From: Lineus longissimus
Taxonomy: Eukaryota > Nemertea > Pilidiophora > Heteronemertea > Lineidae
Assembly (NCBI RefSeq): GCF_910592395.1
Contig: NC_088324.1
Location: 16,208,953 to 16,272,952 of the forward strand
Direction: 5' to 3'
Length of the DNA: 64,000 bases
Shown here piece by piece: positions 1 through 10,764 of the stretch. Position 1 is the stretch's first letter. Every line of letters starts with the position of its first letter. Under the pieces are notes generated by a model. The model had not been told where the DNA came from, did no database searches, and was given only the letters and a program-made list of their open reading frames with translations. A program made the position numbers and the translations under genes.

Positions 1-169
1 ACAGTAAACTCGCCTTTTTGTCAACTTCAGGGACAAATTTGTAGTGGTTTGAATGAATTCTCATTCGTTCTGTCTGTTGATGAAGTACTGTACTTCTTTT
101 CTTCCTCATAGAACAGATTTCTGGGTCATGTTTGTAATCACTGATCGACACAATTTCTCACCTTTCCAG

Positions 170-343
170 GAGGACTGGAAGATCATGGGTAATGCAATTG
201 TGGCAGGCATCAAGTCAGGAGCCATAAACCCATTTGTACATCTGGAATACCCGCTCGAAAAGACAGCGGTCGCTCATGACGAGGTAATTAAACATTCCGA
301 TGGGGGAGCCAAAGGCAAGATGGTGATTAAGATATCTGATTGA
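170..343 (+). CDS. CRYZ: Last exon of zeta-crystallin-like NADPH:quinone oxidoreductase (partial gene)
   Basis: The gene enters from the left edge, so only its final coding exon is in the window. A polypyrimidine tract and CAG end at 169; the exon opens in phase 0 with GAG GAC TGG and stops at TGA 341-343, giving 57 residues. The pattern I-x-SGAINP, then EYPLEKTAVAHD and finally GAKGKMVIKI matches the C-terminus of zeta-crystallin quinone oxidoreductases, where YPLEK-x-AEAH and GATGKM-hydrophobic are hallmarks. This part closes the catalytic domain of the medium-chain dehydrogenase/reductase fold; the family reduces quinones in the cytosol with NADPH. The Rossmann domain lies outside the window, so cofactor residues cannot be checked. 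It converges on PSMB7. Another quinone-reductase-like MDR paralogue cannot be excluded. Confidence 0.8.
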   Translation, partial: EDWKIMGNAIVAGIKSGAINPFVHLEYPLEKTAVAHDEVIKHSDGGAKGKMVIKISD

Positions 344-710
344 GGATGATCTCATATTTCTGATTAGCGTTAGTACTTGCTGTTTCAGAGAAAAGAATAT
401 TAGATTATAAGACATAGAAACGAAATCCAAACCAAACAATGGACTTGGGACTGACCAGTATTAATAGAGAAGTGTCCTTATTACAAAGGTCAATTATTAA
501 GTGAAAATGACAGGTTTTGTACCAAAATGGTGACCTTAGGCTTAATAGAGAGGGTGTGCTTCACTTCACGTGACATAACTGCATTGTATTTGATACTCGG
601 CACTGATGCTGTCCTCTTTGATACGACATGAGGTTTGTCTTCTCATTAATTATTATATGTGCTACCTTAATGTCATTTTGATCATGTTATATCAACAAGT
701 TGATTCTACA

Positions 711-716
711 AATAAA
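711..716 (+). terminator. Polyadenylation signal AATAAA
   Basis: This is a canonical AATAAA, 368 bp after the stop codon of the quinone oxidoreductase exon. It is the first on this strand after the stop, so it is the likely 3' end of that transcript. The stretch 344-710 would then be 3' UTR. Confidence 0.45.
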
Positions 717-1470
717 TTTATCTTTATCTAGATAATATTGTTCTTTTGTGACTTTCAATCTTCAGACATCTTTGTAACAACATCAGCGGATATGAACGTT
801 GATATTTTGACTCCCGAAGGTACTGTCTTGTATAATCAATATCTCATGCTCCCACAACTAAGCACCAATGTCACAACCAAACACTCGACTCACAACCCCA
901 GGAAATGTCTCTTCTCTGCTAGACTACTTATCATGGGAATAATTGCGTGGCCTGATGTCGGGGAGGATGGGCAGTCTTCGTCTTATTGATTCTGGACCAT
1001 CATGACCCATGGTTTCTGTAATGTGCTTGGATTTCAGTGTCTCGGACATGGTCCGATTGTGACAAGTTTTCTTCCCTTTTCACTTGAGCGTGCTCATGCT
1101 GAACATGCTCACTCCTGTTAGTCAATAAGACAAGCTCTGAAGCCACGTACGGTTACTGCATTTCAAGGCTGTAGGCCTACGCAGAGACTGATCCTTCGAG
1201 CAGTTTTTGCCTGTTAGTTGATGACCTTGCGATGTGCCACACGGACGATGAGCCTTTGTTTGGCCTAGAGGTGTTCCAAAAGGCTGTACCTTTTGAACTT
1301 GTCCTCTTGTGCCCTTTTGACTGAATATAAACAACAAGCTCATTCTATAGCTAGGTCACACCAACGCCATCATGCTGGGACAGTGCTTGAATACACCGCC
1401 CTAGATACCTGGAACCAGATCATCCTCGCATTCTCCAAAAGTGACCTTTCCTTTCACTTGCAGCGTTTGA
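717..1470. other. Intergenic stretch, no gene seen
   Basis: The only open frames are short and have no recognisable protein signature. A small imperfect inverted stretch around GAGCGTGCTCATGCTGAACATGC (about 1085-1107, quoted in part) could fold but has no clear function. Confidence 0.4.
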
Positions 1471-3118
1471 GAAACCAGGGTGGGAGAGGGGCATAGAACT
1501 GACGGCAAACTCTTGGAGACCAAGAGGAACCAGGGTGGGAGAGGGGCATAGAACTGACGGCAAACTCTTGGAGACCAAGAGGAACCAGGGTGGGAGAGGG
1601 GCATAGAACTGACGGCAAACTCTTGGGGACCAAGAGGAACCAGGGTGGGAGAGGGGCATAGAACTGACGGCAAACTCTTGGGGACCAAGAGGAACCAGGG
1701 TGGGAGAGGGGCATAGAACTGACGGCAAACTCTTGGGGACCAAGAGGAACCAGGGTGGGAGAGGGGCATAGAACTGACGGCAAACTCTTGGGGACCAAGA
1801 GGAACCAGGGTGGGAGAGGGGCATAGAACTGACGGCAAACTCTTGGGGACCAAGAGGAACCAGGGTGGGAGAGGGGCATAGAACTGACGGCAAACTCTTG
1901 GGGACCAAGAGGAACCAGGGTGGGAGAGGGGCATAGAACTGACGGCAAACTCTTGGGGACCAAGAGGAACCAGGGTGGGAGAGGGGCATAGAACTGACGG
2001 CAAACTCTTGGGACCAAGAGGAACCAGGGTCGGAGAGGGGCACAGAACTGACGGCAAACTCTTGGGGACCAAGAGGAACCAGGGTGGGAGAGGGGCATAG
2101 AACTGACGGCAAACTCTTGGGGACCAAGAGGAACCAGGGTCGGAGAGGGGCACAGAACTGACGGCAAACTCTTGGGGACCAAGAGAAACCAGGGTGGGAG
2201 AGGGGCATAGAACTGACGGCAAACTCTTGGGGACCAAGAGGAACCAGGGTGGGAGAGGGGCATAGAACTGACGGCAAACTCTTGGAGACCAAGAGGAACC
2301 AGGGTGGGAGAGGGGCATAGAACTGACGGCAAACTCTTGGGGACCAAGAGGAACCAGGGTGGGAGAGGGGCATAGAACTGACGGCAAACTCTTGGGGACC
2401 AAGAGGAACCAGGGTGGGAGAGGGGCATAGAACTGACGGCAAACTCTTGGGGACCAAGAGGAACCAGGGTGGGAGAGGGGCATAGAACTGACGGCAAACT
2501 CTTGGGGACCAAGAGAAACCAGGGTGGGAGAGGGGCACAGAACTGACGGCAAACTCTTGGGACCAAGAGGAACCAGGGTGGGAGAGGGGCATAGAACTGA
2601 CGGCAAACTCTTGGGACCAAGAGGAACCAGGGTGGGAGAGGGGCATAGAACTGACGGCAAACTCTTGGGGACCAAGAGAAACCAGGGTGGGAGAGGGGCA
2701 CAGAACTGACGGCAAACTCTTGGGACCAAGAGGAACCAGGGTGGGAGAGGGGCATAGAACTGACGGCAAACTCTTGGGACCAAGAGGAACCAGGGTGGGA
2801 GAGGGGCATAGAACTGACGGCAAACTCTTGGGGACCAAGAGGAACCAGGGTGGGAGAGGGGCATAGAACTGACGGCAAACTCTTGGAGACCAAGAGGAAC
2901 CAGGGTGGGAGAGGGGCATAGAACTGACGGCAAACTCTTGGGGACCAAGAGGAACCAGGGTGGGAGAGGGGCATAGAACTGACGGCAAACTCTTGGGGAC
3001 CAAGAGGAACCAGGGTGGGAGAGGGGCATAGAACTGACGGCAAACTCTTGGGGACCAAGAGGAACCAGGGTGGGTGAGGGGCATAGAACTGACGGCAAAC
3101 TCTTGGAGACCAAGAGGA
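1471..3118. repeat. 55-bp minisatellite, about 30 copies
   Basis: The unit begins AACCAGGGTGGGAGAGGGGC and ends in CTTGGGGACCAAGAGG. It repeats every 55 bp, with several 54-bp variants that lack one G (for example near 2010, 2560 and 2615). Point variants such as TGGAGACC/TGGGGACC and CATAG/CACAG recur non-adjacently, as expected from unequal exchange. It lies between the convergent 3' ends of the quinone oxidoreductase gene and PSMB7. Because 55 is 3n+1, all three reverse frames stay open for over 500 codons; this is a repeat artefact and not three genes. Confidence 0.97.
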
Positions 3119-3614
3119 TTAAAGAGAAGCAGAAAGAGACCAGAGGTCATAAAATGGTGAAAACAAGTTTTAAACCACATTATTTTATTGAAAAATCACA
3201 AAGACTCGTGCGGTTGTGGCATGTATGAAGACATCAATCACACATGAAACCTGTGCGTCGTTACAACCTGTCTGATAATATGTAATTCTGTATTTGAACT
3301 TCGAGGTTAATGTGAGTTTACATCGAAATAACGTTGAGAGAGGAGAGGTGCCTAAGTTGTGAGGTGCCTAAGTTGTGATTTAAGAGCTGACTTCTTGGTC
3401 TGCAAGAGATTGGAATGAGACAAGTGTTTTCTTCCAAAGTTCCAATCGTATCAAATGATGTTCCTACATTAAACAAGGATAGGTTATCTAGATCCTTCAT
3501 GTGCACCATCCAATGAATCACACAACAGGCAGATTCTTGTCAACATTCGTATGAAGTGTTCTTGGAAATTCATCTCAGATTATCCTCCCTGTCCTTAGAA
3601 AAGAATCCCATTGT

Positions 3615-3620
3615 TTTATT
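3615..3620 (-). terminator. PSMB7 polyadenylation signal
   Basis: TTTATT on the + strand is AATAAA on the minus strand. It lies 50 bp downstream of the PSMB7 stop codon, which suits a short 3' UTR. The bases between it and the minisatellite (3119-3614) show nothing beyond a tiny direct repeat, AGGTGCCTAAGTTGTG, near 3347-3378. Confidence 0.55.
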
Positions 3621-3669
3621 TCACATCAATCCAGCACATATCAATTCAAGCTCACACTCCTTCACCGAT

Positions 3670-6372
3670 TCAGGTTTCCATGGGAACAGGAGTAACTTGA
3701 GTACTCAAGATCTCAAAGTCTAATTGTTTGACGTTTTCTGTCAGAATGGCTGACGTCCCCTTCTTGTAGTCGTAAAGATTTTGCCTGGAAGGAAAAGAAT
3801 GAAATGTCACTCAATAAGAATGTTACGTCAATGACTGCACGCGCAAGTCTCATTTCAAGCTTTGGCTGTCACATTGTTATTCTGCTATCTGAATTTCGGC
3901 CAGAAATGTCCCAAGTTCAGAAAGAGATGACACAGATAACCATGATGCCACTGTCGGAGCATCTGTGGCACTAATTGTGCCAAATTAAGTCTTACATGAC
4001 TTCTTATTGTAAGCTTCTCACTTTCTCCTCGGACCAGCTACCGTTTTCCACTCACCTCTTTCCCTTCAAATTGGCCTCGTCATACGGGCGCAGATACTCA
4101 ACCTTATCCTTCGTTATGATACAGAGATCAATGTTGCTGCCGGAGCCAAGATCGTTGAAGATGCCAGCGGCGATGCCGTCACGTACGAGCTTCATCGCCT
4201 CTGCTTTCTCCATGTTGACCTTGTAGCGTGACTCAAACACTGCCATGGCAGCCAGGGAACCAGAACCTGCAGGAATAAGGCCAGAATCAACAACATATGG
4301 AGCTATTGCCGGCCTCACTAAGCTCTAGATGGACAACTTGAGAACATGTTCAGCAACTGCCAACGGTGTATTCATTCAAGACTTAAATTCTGCAATAATA
4401 GATGACTTCAAAGGTGCATTAGGGGAAAGACATCGCGAACAGATTCAGGTGGCCAAACCCATGAAGACAGACGGGGAGAATCCACATCAACATTTGCCAC
4501 CCAGGTCAAATTGCTTTGGTAACACAAAGTGCTACTGGACAGGAAAACATACAACTTCTTACTCCAACTGCTTAGAATACCACTTCCTGACACCTAAGAT
4601 AGGACCTTTATGAGACTTACCCATGGTGACATAAGGTAGTTCATTGGAAGATCCATGAGGATACACCTGGTACAGATGGGGACCAGTGGGGTCAACTCCA
4701 CCCAAGACAAGAGCAGCACTGATGTAACCCTGGTATCTACAAACAAACAATGTGGCTTTGTCACAACAACACTGCATAGCCTAGGGGCTGACTTTGTTGG
4801 ATTGATCGCATCCACGATATGACAAAAATACAATTCAACGAGGGGGAAATCTTTAGCCACAGGCATAAGCACAAAGGTACATGTTTGGAACACTCTTGGT
4901 CATAAGTACTGAATAGAATGTGAAGAGCCAGGATTATGATCTCTTCCAGCTGAGAAGCCTTATTCTACTGATAAGAGAGTTTCTGACGACACCTTACCTG
5001 AACAGTTTCTGTTTCAGCATTGTGTTGGCGGTGACAACGCGGGGAACTCTCCCAGTATTTAGACCATGAAGGCGAAGGTTTGCCGATATGATCTGTGTGG
5101 TCATCTCTGTGTCAGCAGCTGTTCCTGCACCACAACAACTGAAACAACAAAATCAGTTTAGTATATTGTGTAGATGTGTTATCACAGACAAATGTCAATC
5201 ATGCCAATTTGAAAATATTTCTTTGGTTGTGTGGTATCATCAGTCTTGTTTCATATAATGAACCTGCATTCTTTAACTCCACACGCCCACAGAAACTACA
5301 GGAATTGAATCCCCTCCAAAACTGGCTGGAGACCAATCTTTCAGTCAGGGTACGTCTCAACTTACTAGATATTATCAGCGATGTAGTGAATCTTTGAACA
5401 GTTCTTGTCGGCCACAACAGTGTCTTCTGTTGCTCTTGTATCCGCGCCAAGGATAACACCATCCTGAAAGAGAACGTTCTCAAAATTACAAAATTTCAAA
5501 GAATCAGTTGCTGCAGCAAATAAACATGCCCACAGGACTCGAATTTCAATTTGGAGCATTTTCAATCCAGTTCTGACTGTGGCTTGCCTTATAAATGCCA
5601 CCGAAGTGAATGTTTAGATTTCAATGTCAAATGGCAAGTAAGACTAAGAGCATGAGGGGCCTGGACATCAGTCTCTTTTCATGATTTTCACTTACAGTCT
5701 GTGTATGAAGATACGCACCTTGAACACTATCCCTGCGATGGTTGTTCCAGTCTTGTATGCTCCTGGTGGGTGCATATTCTTGTGAGCCAATGCTGCATTC
5801 CTGCGAATGAAAATGGTCCAAACACGTCAGTCACAGTGTCAGTGTCAGTGTCAGTCACAGTGTCAGTGTCAGTGTCAGTCACAGTGTCAGTGTCAGTGTC
5901 AGTCACAGTGTCAGTGTCAGTGTCAGTCATGGTCAGTTTTTTGCAGTGCTTTGTCTTATGTCTCTGACTTTATATCAGATCTGAAAACAGTGCAATACTC
6001 CTCCCCGGCTTACCCAGCCTAACCCCAACCACAAATCAAAATAGGCTCTTTGGTCCAAAGTCTACAGCAAAGAGTAGAGCAGATATTTTGGAGAGATATT
6101 TCTTGATTCTGGGTCTCATGAACTACTGGTCCATCAGTACCGTCACTGGCCACCAGGTGGTACTGAAAAACTCAAAGTGCTGTGTCACCGATGCTAGCAG
6201 GCACTTTTCTACCAAGAACTTCAGTCGATTTGCCCTAAAGTTCTGTTTTGAAAATGCCTTAATAACTCATCTTAACATTACTACTGAAACCGGTATGAAA
6301 TCGAACGTACCTTCTGCAGTTATCGAAGGAAAATCCTCCACGCGGCGGTTCGAGACAAGTGGTAGTCGCCAT
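3670..6372 (-). CDS. PSMB7: Proteasome subunit beta type-7 (beta-2, trypsin-like), seven coding exons
   Basis: Minus-strand coding exons, in order: 6372-6311, 5800-5719, 5463-5366, 5138-4998, 4736-4621, 4266-4056, 3784-3670. All junctions are GT-AG, and the phases join to 825 nt, or 274 aa plus stop (human PSMB7 has 277). The start ATG 6372-6370 gives [20 protein letters not shown], the family's GGFSF-N-C-RRNA propeptide opening. Self-cleavage after KTG exposes Thr40 as the catalytic Thr1. In mature numbering Asp17 (GADTRAT), Lys33 and Gly45 (YCCGAG) are present, so the Ntn-hydrolase site looks intact. The rest carries [32 protein letters not shown] and [14 protein letters not shown], ending in the C-terminal arm that wraps around beta-3. 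The product is the trypsin-like beta-2 subunit of the 20S core in nucleus and cytosol. The similar PSMB10 is a vertebrate immunoproteasome form, so PSMB7 is the better name. Confidence 0.96.
5824..5931. repeat. 24-bp microsatellite in PSMB7 intron 1
   Basis: Four copies of a 24-bp unit are built from the 6-mer GTCAGT with one GTCACA-type interruption per unit. The array lies just upstream of the exon 2 acceptor, toward exon 1. The open frames over it (Thr-Asp or Gln-Cys repeats) only reflect the simple sequence. Confidence 0.93.
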
Positions 6373-7373
6373 TTTGGATTGGTTCTGGCTTCCTCACTCT
6401 GGTCTCGTTAGGGAGTTTTTCCCAAATCTACGCGATACATTAACAGGACGTAACATCTATTTTAAAATGCGTTTCCAAAGTGAATGCATGAGGACAACCC
6501 ATTTGTGTTGTATATCACTGGAAACGCCCGATTCCCCTGATTCTGCAGGATGTTAAATCGGGCATTTTATTTCTTTAAATTAATCATAAGCGTCGCATTT
6601 GCTCCTAGCTCTGTTCACCATCCCAAATGGCAATATTGCCAATTGGGCCGGACAATCACAAAAAAACCCAAATATTATACATTTCTTCCTGAATAATTCT
6701 TACAGTGACCATTCTCCCATGAAAGATAATTGCTTACGATACACAAAAAAAATCAAAAAATCGAGGGTCAACCATTGAACTTTTGAGATGTTGAATTTTG
6801 CACGCACGCGGCTGGCGGGGACGAACCACGCTCATATATACCGGGGACGATGTGGTGATTGTAGAACGGGGACGTTATGACCCGGGGACGATGTGACTGG
6901 TCACCATTTCAACACGGGGCCGATGCACATCCCAAGTTTAGTGTACACATACGTCGGCAACAACGTTAAATGCGTAATTTCTTGTTAGCCGCCTATTCAG
7001 TAGCGCTCTAGGTTTCAGAAACTCCAAAAAAACACGTCTTTGCCAAAACAACTGCTAAATCAACACTGACATACTGTGAGGACCGAGAAATCAATGATTT
7101 TAGGAACTACTGTTAGGGCTTGGCCGCGCATGAATACAAAAAATTTCCCTAATGAGACCTCAACTTCGACCCCAAAAATAGAACGATACAATTTCGTCTT
7201 TTTACAAAGTAGAGAGCTTAAGTACGCATACATTTTTTCCATATGTTAATGATATTATTTTTCAACTTTTTTGTCGGTTGTTTTGTTATCAAATTCTATA
7301 AATAAAGTGCATTTAAAAATTTGGTTAATAAAAAAATAATCTGTAGAATTTCTCGTCTCGGCTAAAAATAAAT
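6373..7373. promoter_or_regulatory. Shared upstream region of divergent PSMB7 and PSMD5
   Basis: Exactly 1,001 bp separate the two start codons, and no other gene fits between them. Seen directly: five CGGGGACG-like motifs at 6816, 6842, 6867, 6883 and 6915 (the last is CGGGGCCG), two extended to CCGGGGACGATGTG. There is an inverted CCAAT box (ATTGG) 5 bp upstream of the PSMB7 ATG, and a TATA-like CTATAAATA at 7296-7304, about 70 bp before the PSMD5 ATG. Both start codons sit in an ATGGCG context resembling a YY1 site. No Nrf1/ARE core (TGACTCAGC) was noticed. Transcription starts cannot be placed from sequence alone. Confidence 0.6.
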
Positions 7374-10300
7374 ATGGCGGACGTAAACATGCTGTCTGCA
7401 ATTTTGGACGATTTGTCCAACTCTGAGGACACTTTATCCACTTTATTGCAGCTTAAAACTGCCCTAGGTGCAATCAACCCATCTCAACTGAAAGATGTGG
7501 TACCGAATATCTCATTTAGTGCTCTATTTGACTGTGTCAACTCGTCTGATAGGTGTGTGCAGTTGAGTTACTCATTTTTGGGTCACTTGTGAATGACAGT
7601 GCATTTTTGATGCACAGCAATGTAGTGCTGATTGTGATGTCAGGTACTGGCTTCGATAAATGACAAATGACGGATAACGCCACAAAAATAGGAGAGAAGT
7701 TGCGTGCCTGTGAATAGTAGACTGCCATAGGCCAGTCTGTGGTGGAGTGCCAGTGCCCGCGGCATGCAGTGAGGCCACTGAGCTAGCGAGGGGCGAGATT
7801 GAATTGGACAAACCAACGTGATCGCTTGCGAATTTACTTTGTGTTTGTATTATCATTACTTTGCAGTTTTGCCATTGTGACGAGGTGTGTACTATGACGT
7901 AATGTGATGACAGGATAATGAGGACATTACATGCAATTGTTAGGCCAACATTTTTTAGATTTAATGGCATTGGGTTGGGCTAGCCGCTACAGTCACGTCT
8001 GATTATTTCATTTGTTTCTCTCTTACAGTGAACAGATAGAAGTCTGTTGTGATATTCTTGACAAGCTTCTTTCACCTCTTCATCCAGCTGTCATTCTACA
8101 GCAGTTTCAAGATGAGTTCTATCAAGCGTTGTCTCACCCAGTGCCAAGGGTCCGTCTTCTTTGTACCAAACAGGTACGGCAAATAATGTTTGTTTGGTAA
8201 GGCAGAATTTCACCTTTCCAGTGAGAGTTGAAGTACTCAGAACAGAGATCAATAGGTTGTCACATCCCTCCCACGGGGACAACCTGATGTCTCAGTGCAT
8301 CACACATTTCATCAAATTAGTCTCATCAAAGTGCTAATCAGACACCTTGCACTTGTATAGGCACAGGTAGATTTAGGAACCAGAGGACAGGAGAGAGTAG
8401 AAAAGCACCAGCCAGAGACCAAAGTATTGGTAGTTTTCCTATTTGTGTAAAGTCATTTGAAATCGTCTTTTTTTATCAGGTCTTACGTGCCTTGGGTGTG
8501 TCATTTCAAGAAGTCATCTCCAACCTTGATCTGTTTGTGAAGATGGTGAACCTTCTCAGCGACCAGAACCTCGGGGTGGCAGAAAGTGCCGGGGCAGTCC
8601 TGACACGACTTGGGGAGACAGAGGAGAGTCTGGATGTGCTGTTCTCTGGGACGGTGGTTGAGGAGATGAACGCAGTATTGGAGATGAAGGACGAGTTTAG
8701 ATACAGGATGTTTCAGGTGAGGTGGCCAACATGTTAGTGATGAAGGGTCCCATTGTTCATTCTGATGACAAAACTAGGCAGCATTCTCAGCTGTTTAGCT
8801 TCTCATCATCAGTCACACCGAAGAATGCGATGAAATCAGACTCAAAGATGTACATGTAGAACCTTTATTTCTTGGCAACGAGTATCAAATCATTTTATAG
8901 ATTTGAACTGAATAACATTTGTTTCCAGGTAATATCTAATGTGGCCTGCTCCTCTCCTGCTGCGCTGTTGAAGTGCTCTGCATCCGGACTCCTTCAACAC
9001 TTACTTAATGATCTTTACAAAGATGACATCCTTGTGCAACTCACTTGTCTTGACCAGCTCTCCAACCTCTCCATGTGTGACCATGGCCTTCAATACCTGG
9101 CGGAAAATGGCACTGTAGAGAAATTGGAGAACATGATGGGGATGTTGGAGACTGATGCCCTGGTCTCGTTCCTCTTACCTGGTAAGTCATGCAGGGGAGA
9201 TCATGATTCGTTCCTCTTACATGGTAAGTCATGCAGGGGGAGAACATGACTCGTTCCTCTTACCTGGTAAGTCATGCAGGGGGAGATCATGATTCTACAC
9301 AAATAGAATTGATTGCAACAATCAGTTTGTGCTAAAATATTATGTGAACAACTACCCTTCCTTGTACAGGACATTGGAATCTATATCACCAGTGACCACT
9401 CCTGTAACTCCTACAGTCATATTCTCCATTTGGAGCCAATTCAAAATACCGGTACATCTTTGTTCAGCCATCTGTTTATACTTACCAAGTATGAGGTCAT
9501 GTTGTATCCTTCACCAAGAATACATATCAAAGACATGTCTACATGAATTCTTGTGTTAACTCGTCATAATTGTCTTTTTCAGGCCTGGTGAAGTTCTTTG
9601 GAGGCATCGCCCGTCTTCACACAAAAGAAGTTTGTGACAGGAATAGTGCATTTTTGAAGACAGTTTTCCACCTCGTGACAGGAGGAGATGAAACTCTCAT
9701 GACCATTGCCATAGAAACCATTGGATTTATTGGAAAGTCAGTCGAAGGAAAGTTAGCGTTGGAAAGACATAGTAAGTGTCCAATTTGACTGGGTCATTGT
9801 CATTTGTTAGAAAAGCTACTGGGATATTATCATGACAGAAAGTCCCTTTATGCTGCTTTTCAAAATAAAGCAGTGTACAATGTGCAATACCTAGCACAGA
9901 CAGTGATGACACATACTGTAAACCAGAAATATCTGTGACAGACAGTTCATAATGACTAACTTTGTTTTACCTCAGGCTCCCAAATGAAGATGGTGATGAA
10001 GAAGATTGGTATTGTCATCAAGGATGCCCCGTCACATGTCCGAGCTAAAGCTCTCAACGCCATCGTCGACCTGCTCCATGTCCGGCTCGAGGACCAAACG
10101 AACGAAACGTCCAGTGTGACAGAATCTTGGTTCAATAGTCTCGGCAATCGACCCATGGAACAGATCATGTCAATAAGCACTCAGCCATTTGCAGACCTAC
10201 GCTACTCCACTTTCAATATCTACTGCGTGATGGCGCTGCAAGCTTGGGGACAACAAACCATGAACAGTTATCCAGGTTTCAATGAATATCTGTTGGATCG

Positions 10301-10484
10301 ATCAACAGAAAATGAAAAAGTCGGCAAGGAGTTGAAGTACAAGATTGTGCGGACATTAGTTGAGTCGCCGACTGCGGCGGTCATTTATGGTCAGCCATAT
10401 TTTATGAAACTGCGGGAATATCACAGAGAAGGTGCCTTCTATGTGCGGGCGCAGGCTGAGGTGGTGATGGAAGGAGCATCCTAA
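7374..10484 (+). CDS. PSMD5: 26S proteasome non-ATPase regulatory subunit 5 (base assembly chaperone), six exons
   Basis: Exons 7374-7552, 8029-8173, 8480-8716, 8929-9181, 9583-9771 and 9976-10484 join to 1,512 nt, or 503 aa (human 504). All junctions are GT-AG with compatible phases. Family landmarks in order: an N-terminal helical region opening MADVNMLSAILDD, the QFQDEFYQALSHP block, EFRYRMFQVISNVACSSP, PGLVKFFGGIARLHTK, ETIGFIGKSVEGK, TESWFNSLGNRP, STQPFADLRYS, YPGFNEYLLDRSTE, and the closing YFMKLREYHREGAFYVRAQ. PSMD5 (S5b, related to yeast Hsm3) is an ARM/HEAT-like solenoid that binds the Rpt1-Rpt2 module during 19S base assembly and is absent from the mature proteasome. The start in ATGGCGGACG is the first in-frame ATG. 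The exon 4 donor is repeated twice more downstream (see separate entry). The gene shares its upstream region with PSMB7. Confidence 0.95.
9166..9296 (+). repeat. Triplicated exon 4 end and 5' splice site of PSMD5
   Basis: A 42-43-bp segment that starts TCGTTCCTCTTACCTGGTAA and spans the exon 4/intron 4 boundary occurs three times in a row, starting at 9166, 9208 and 9251. Each copy has a good donor, G|GTAAGT, with the GT at 9182, 9224 and 9267. Donor 1 gives the conserved protein (LLP-G|LVKFFGG). Donor 2 would add exactly 42 nt, or 14 in-frame residues. Donor 3 would include the stop at 9247-9249. Confidence 0.9.
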
Positions 10485-10758
10485 GCCATCAGTGACGATA
10501 TTTGTATCAATGTGTTCAGACTTTTGCATTATTAAATTTTGCCAAATGACGGTCTCTAATGTCAAGTTCCAGTTGAAAGCACCAGATATACTGTGCGACT
10601 GCTGTTCATTTGCATGTTTTGATTTGAAGTGCCCGCTCAGCTTACTGGAAGACATTTCTGCAAATTGAGATTGTCAGACTTTATCTTCTGTAGACCCCAA
10701 CTGTTCAGGTCTAATGAAACTCTCTTTAATCAGTTATCAATCGGTTTAGATGAGATGA

Positions 10759-10764
10759 AATAAA
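10759..10764 (+). terminator. PSMD5 polyadenylation signal
   Basis: This is an AATAAA, 275 bp after the PSMD5 stop codon, in sequence with no other coding signal. It is the probable 3' end of the PSMD5 mRNA. Confidence 0.55.

Noticed and set aside
738-989. 83-codon frame after the quinone oxidoreductase gene
   Set aside because: No family signature, and it begins just past the poly(A) signal. It is probably intergenic.
1401-3180. Three reverse-strand frames of 534-586 codons
   Set aside because: They arise because the 55-bp unit lacks stops in every reverse frame. Three frames open at once over the same repeat indicates an artefact, and there is no gene context.
4329-4613. 94-codon + strand frame
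   Set aside because: It lies in a PSMB7 intron and overlaps no family. It is explained by chance.
7296-7304. CTATAAATA as a firm TATA box of PSMD5
   Set aside because: It is in a very A/T-rich stretch, where such words are common. I kept it only as a candidate within the promoter entry.
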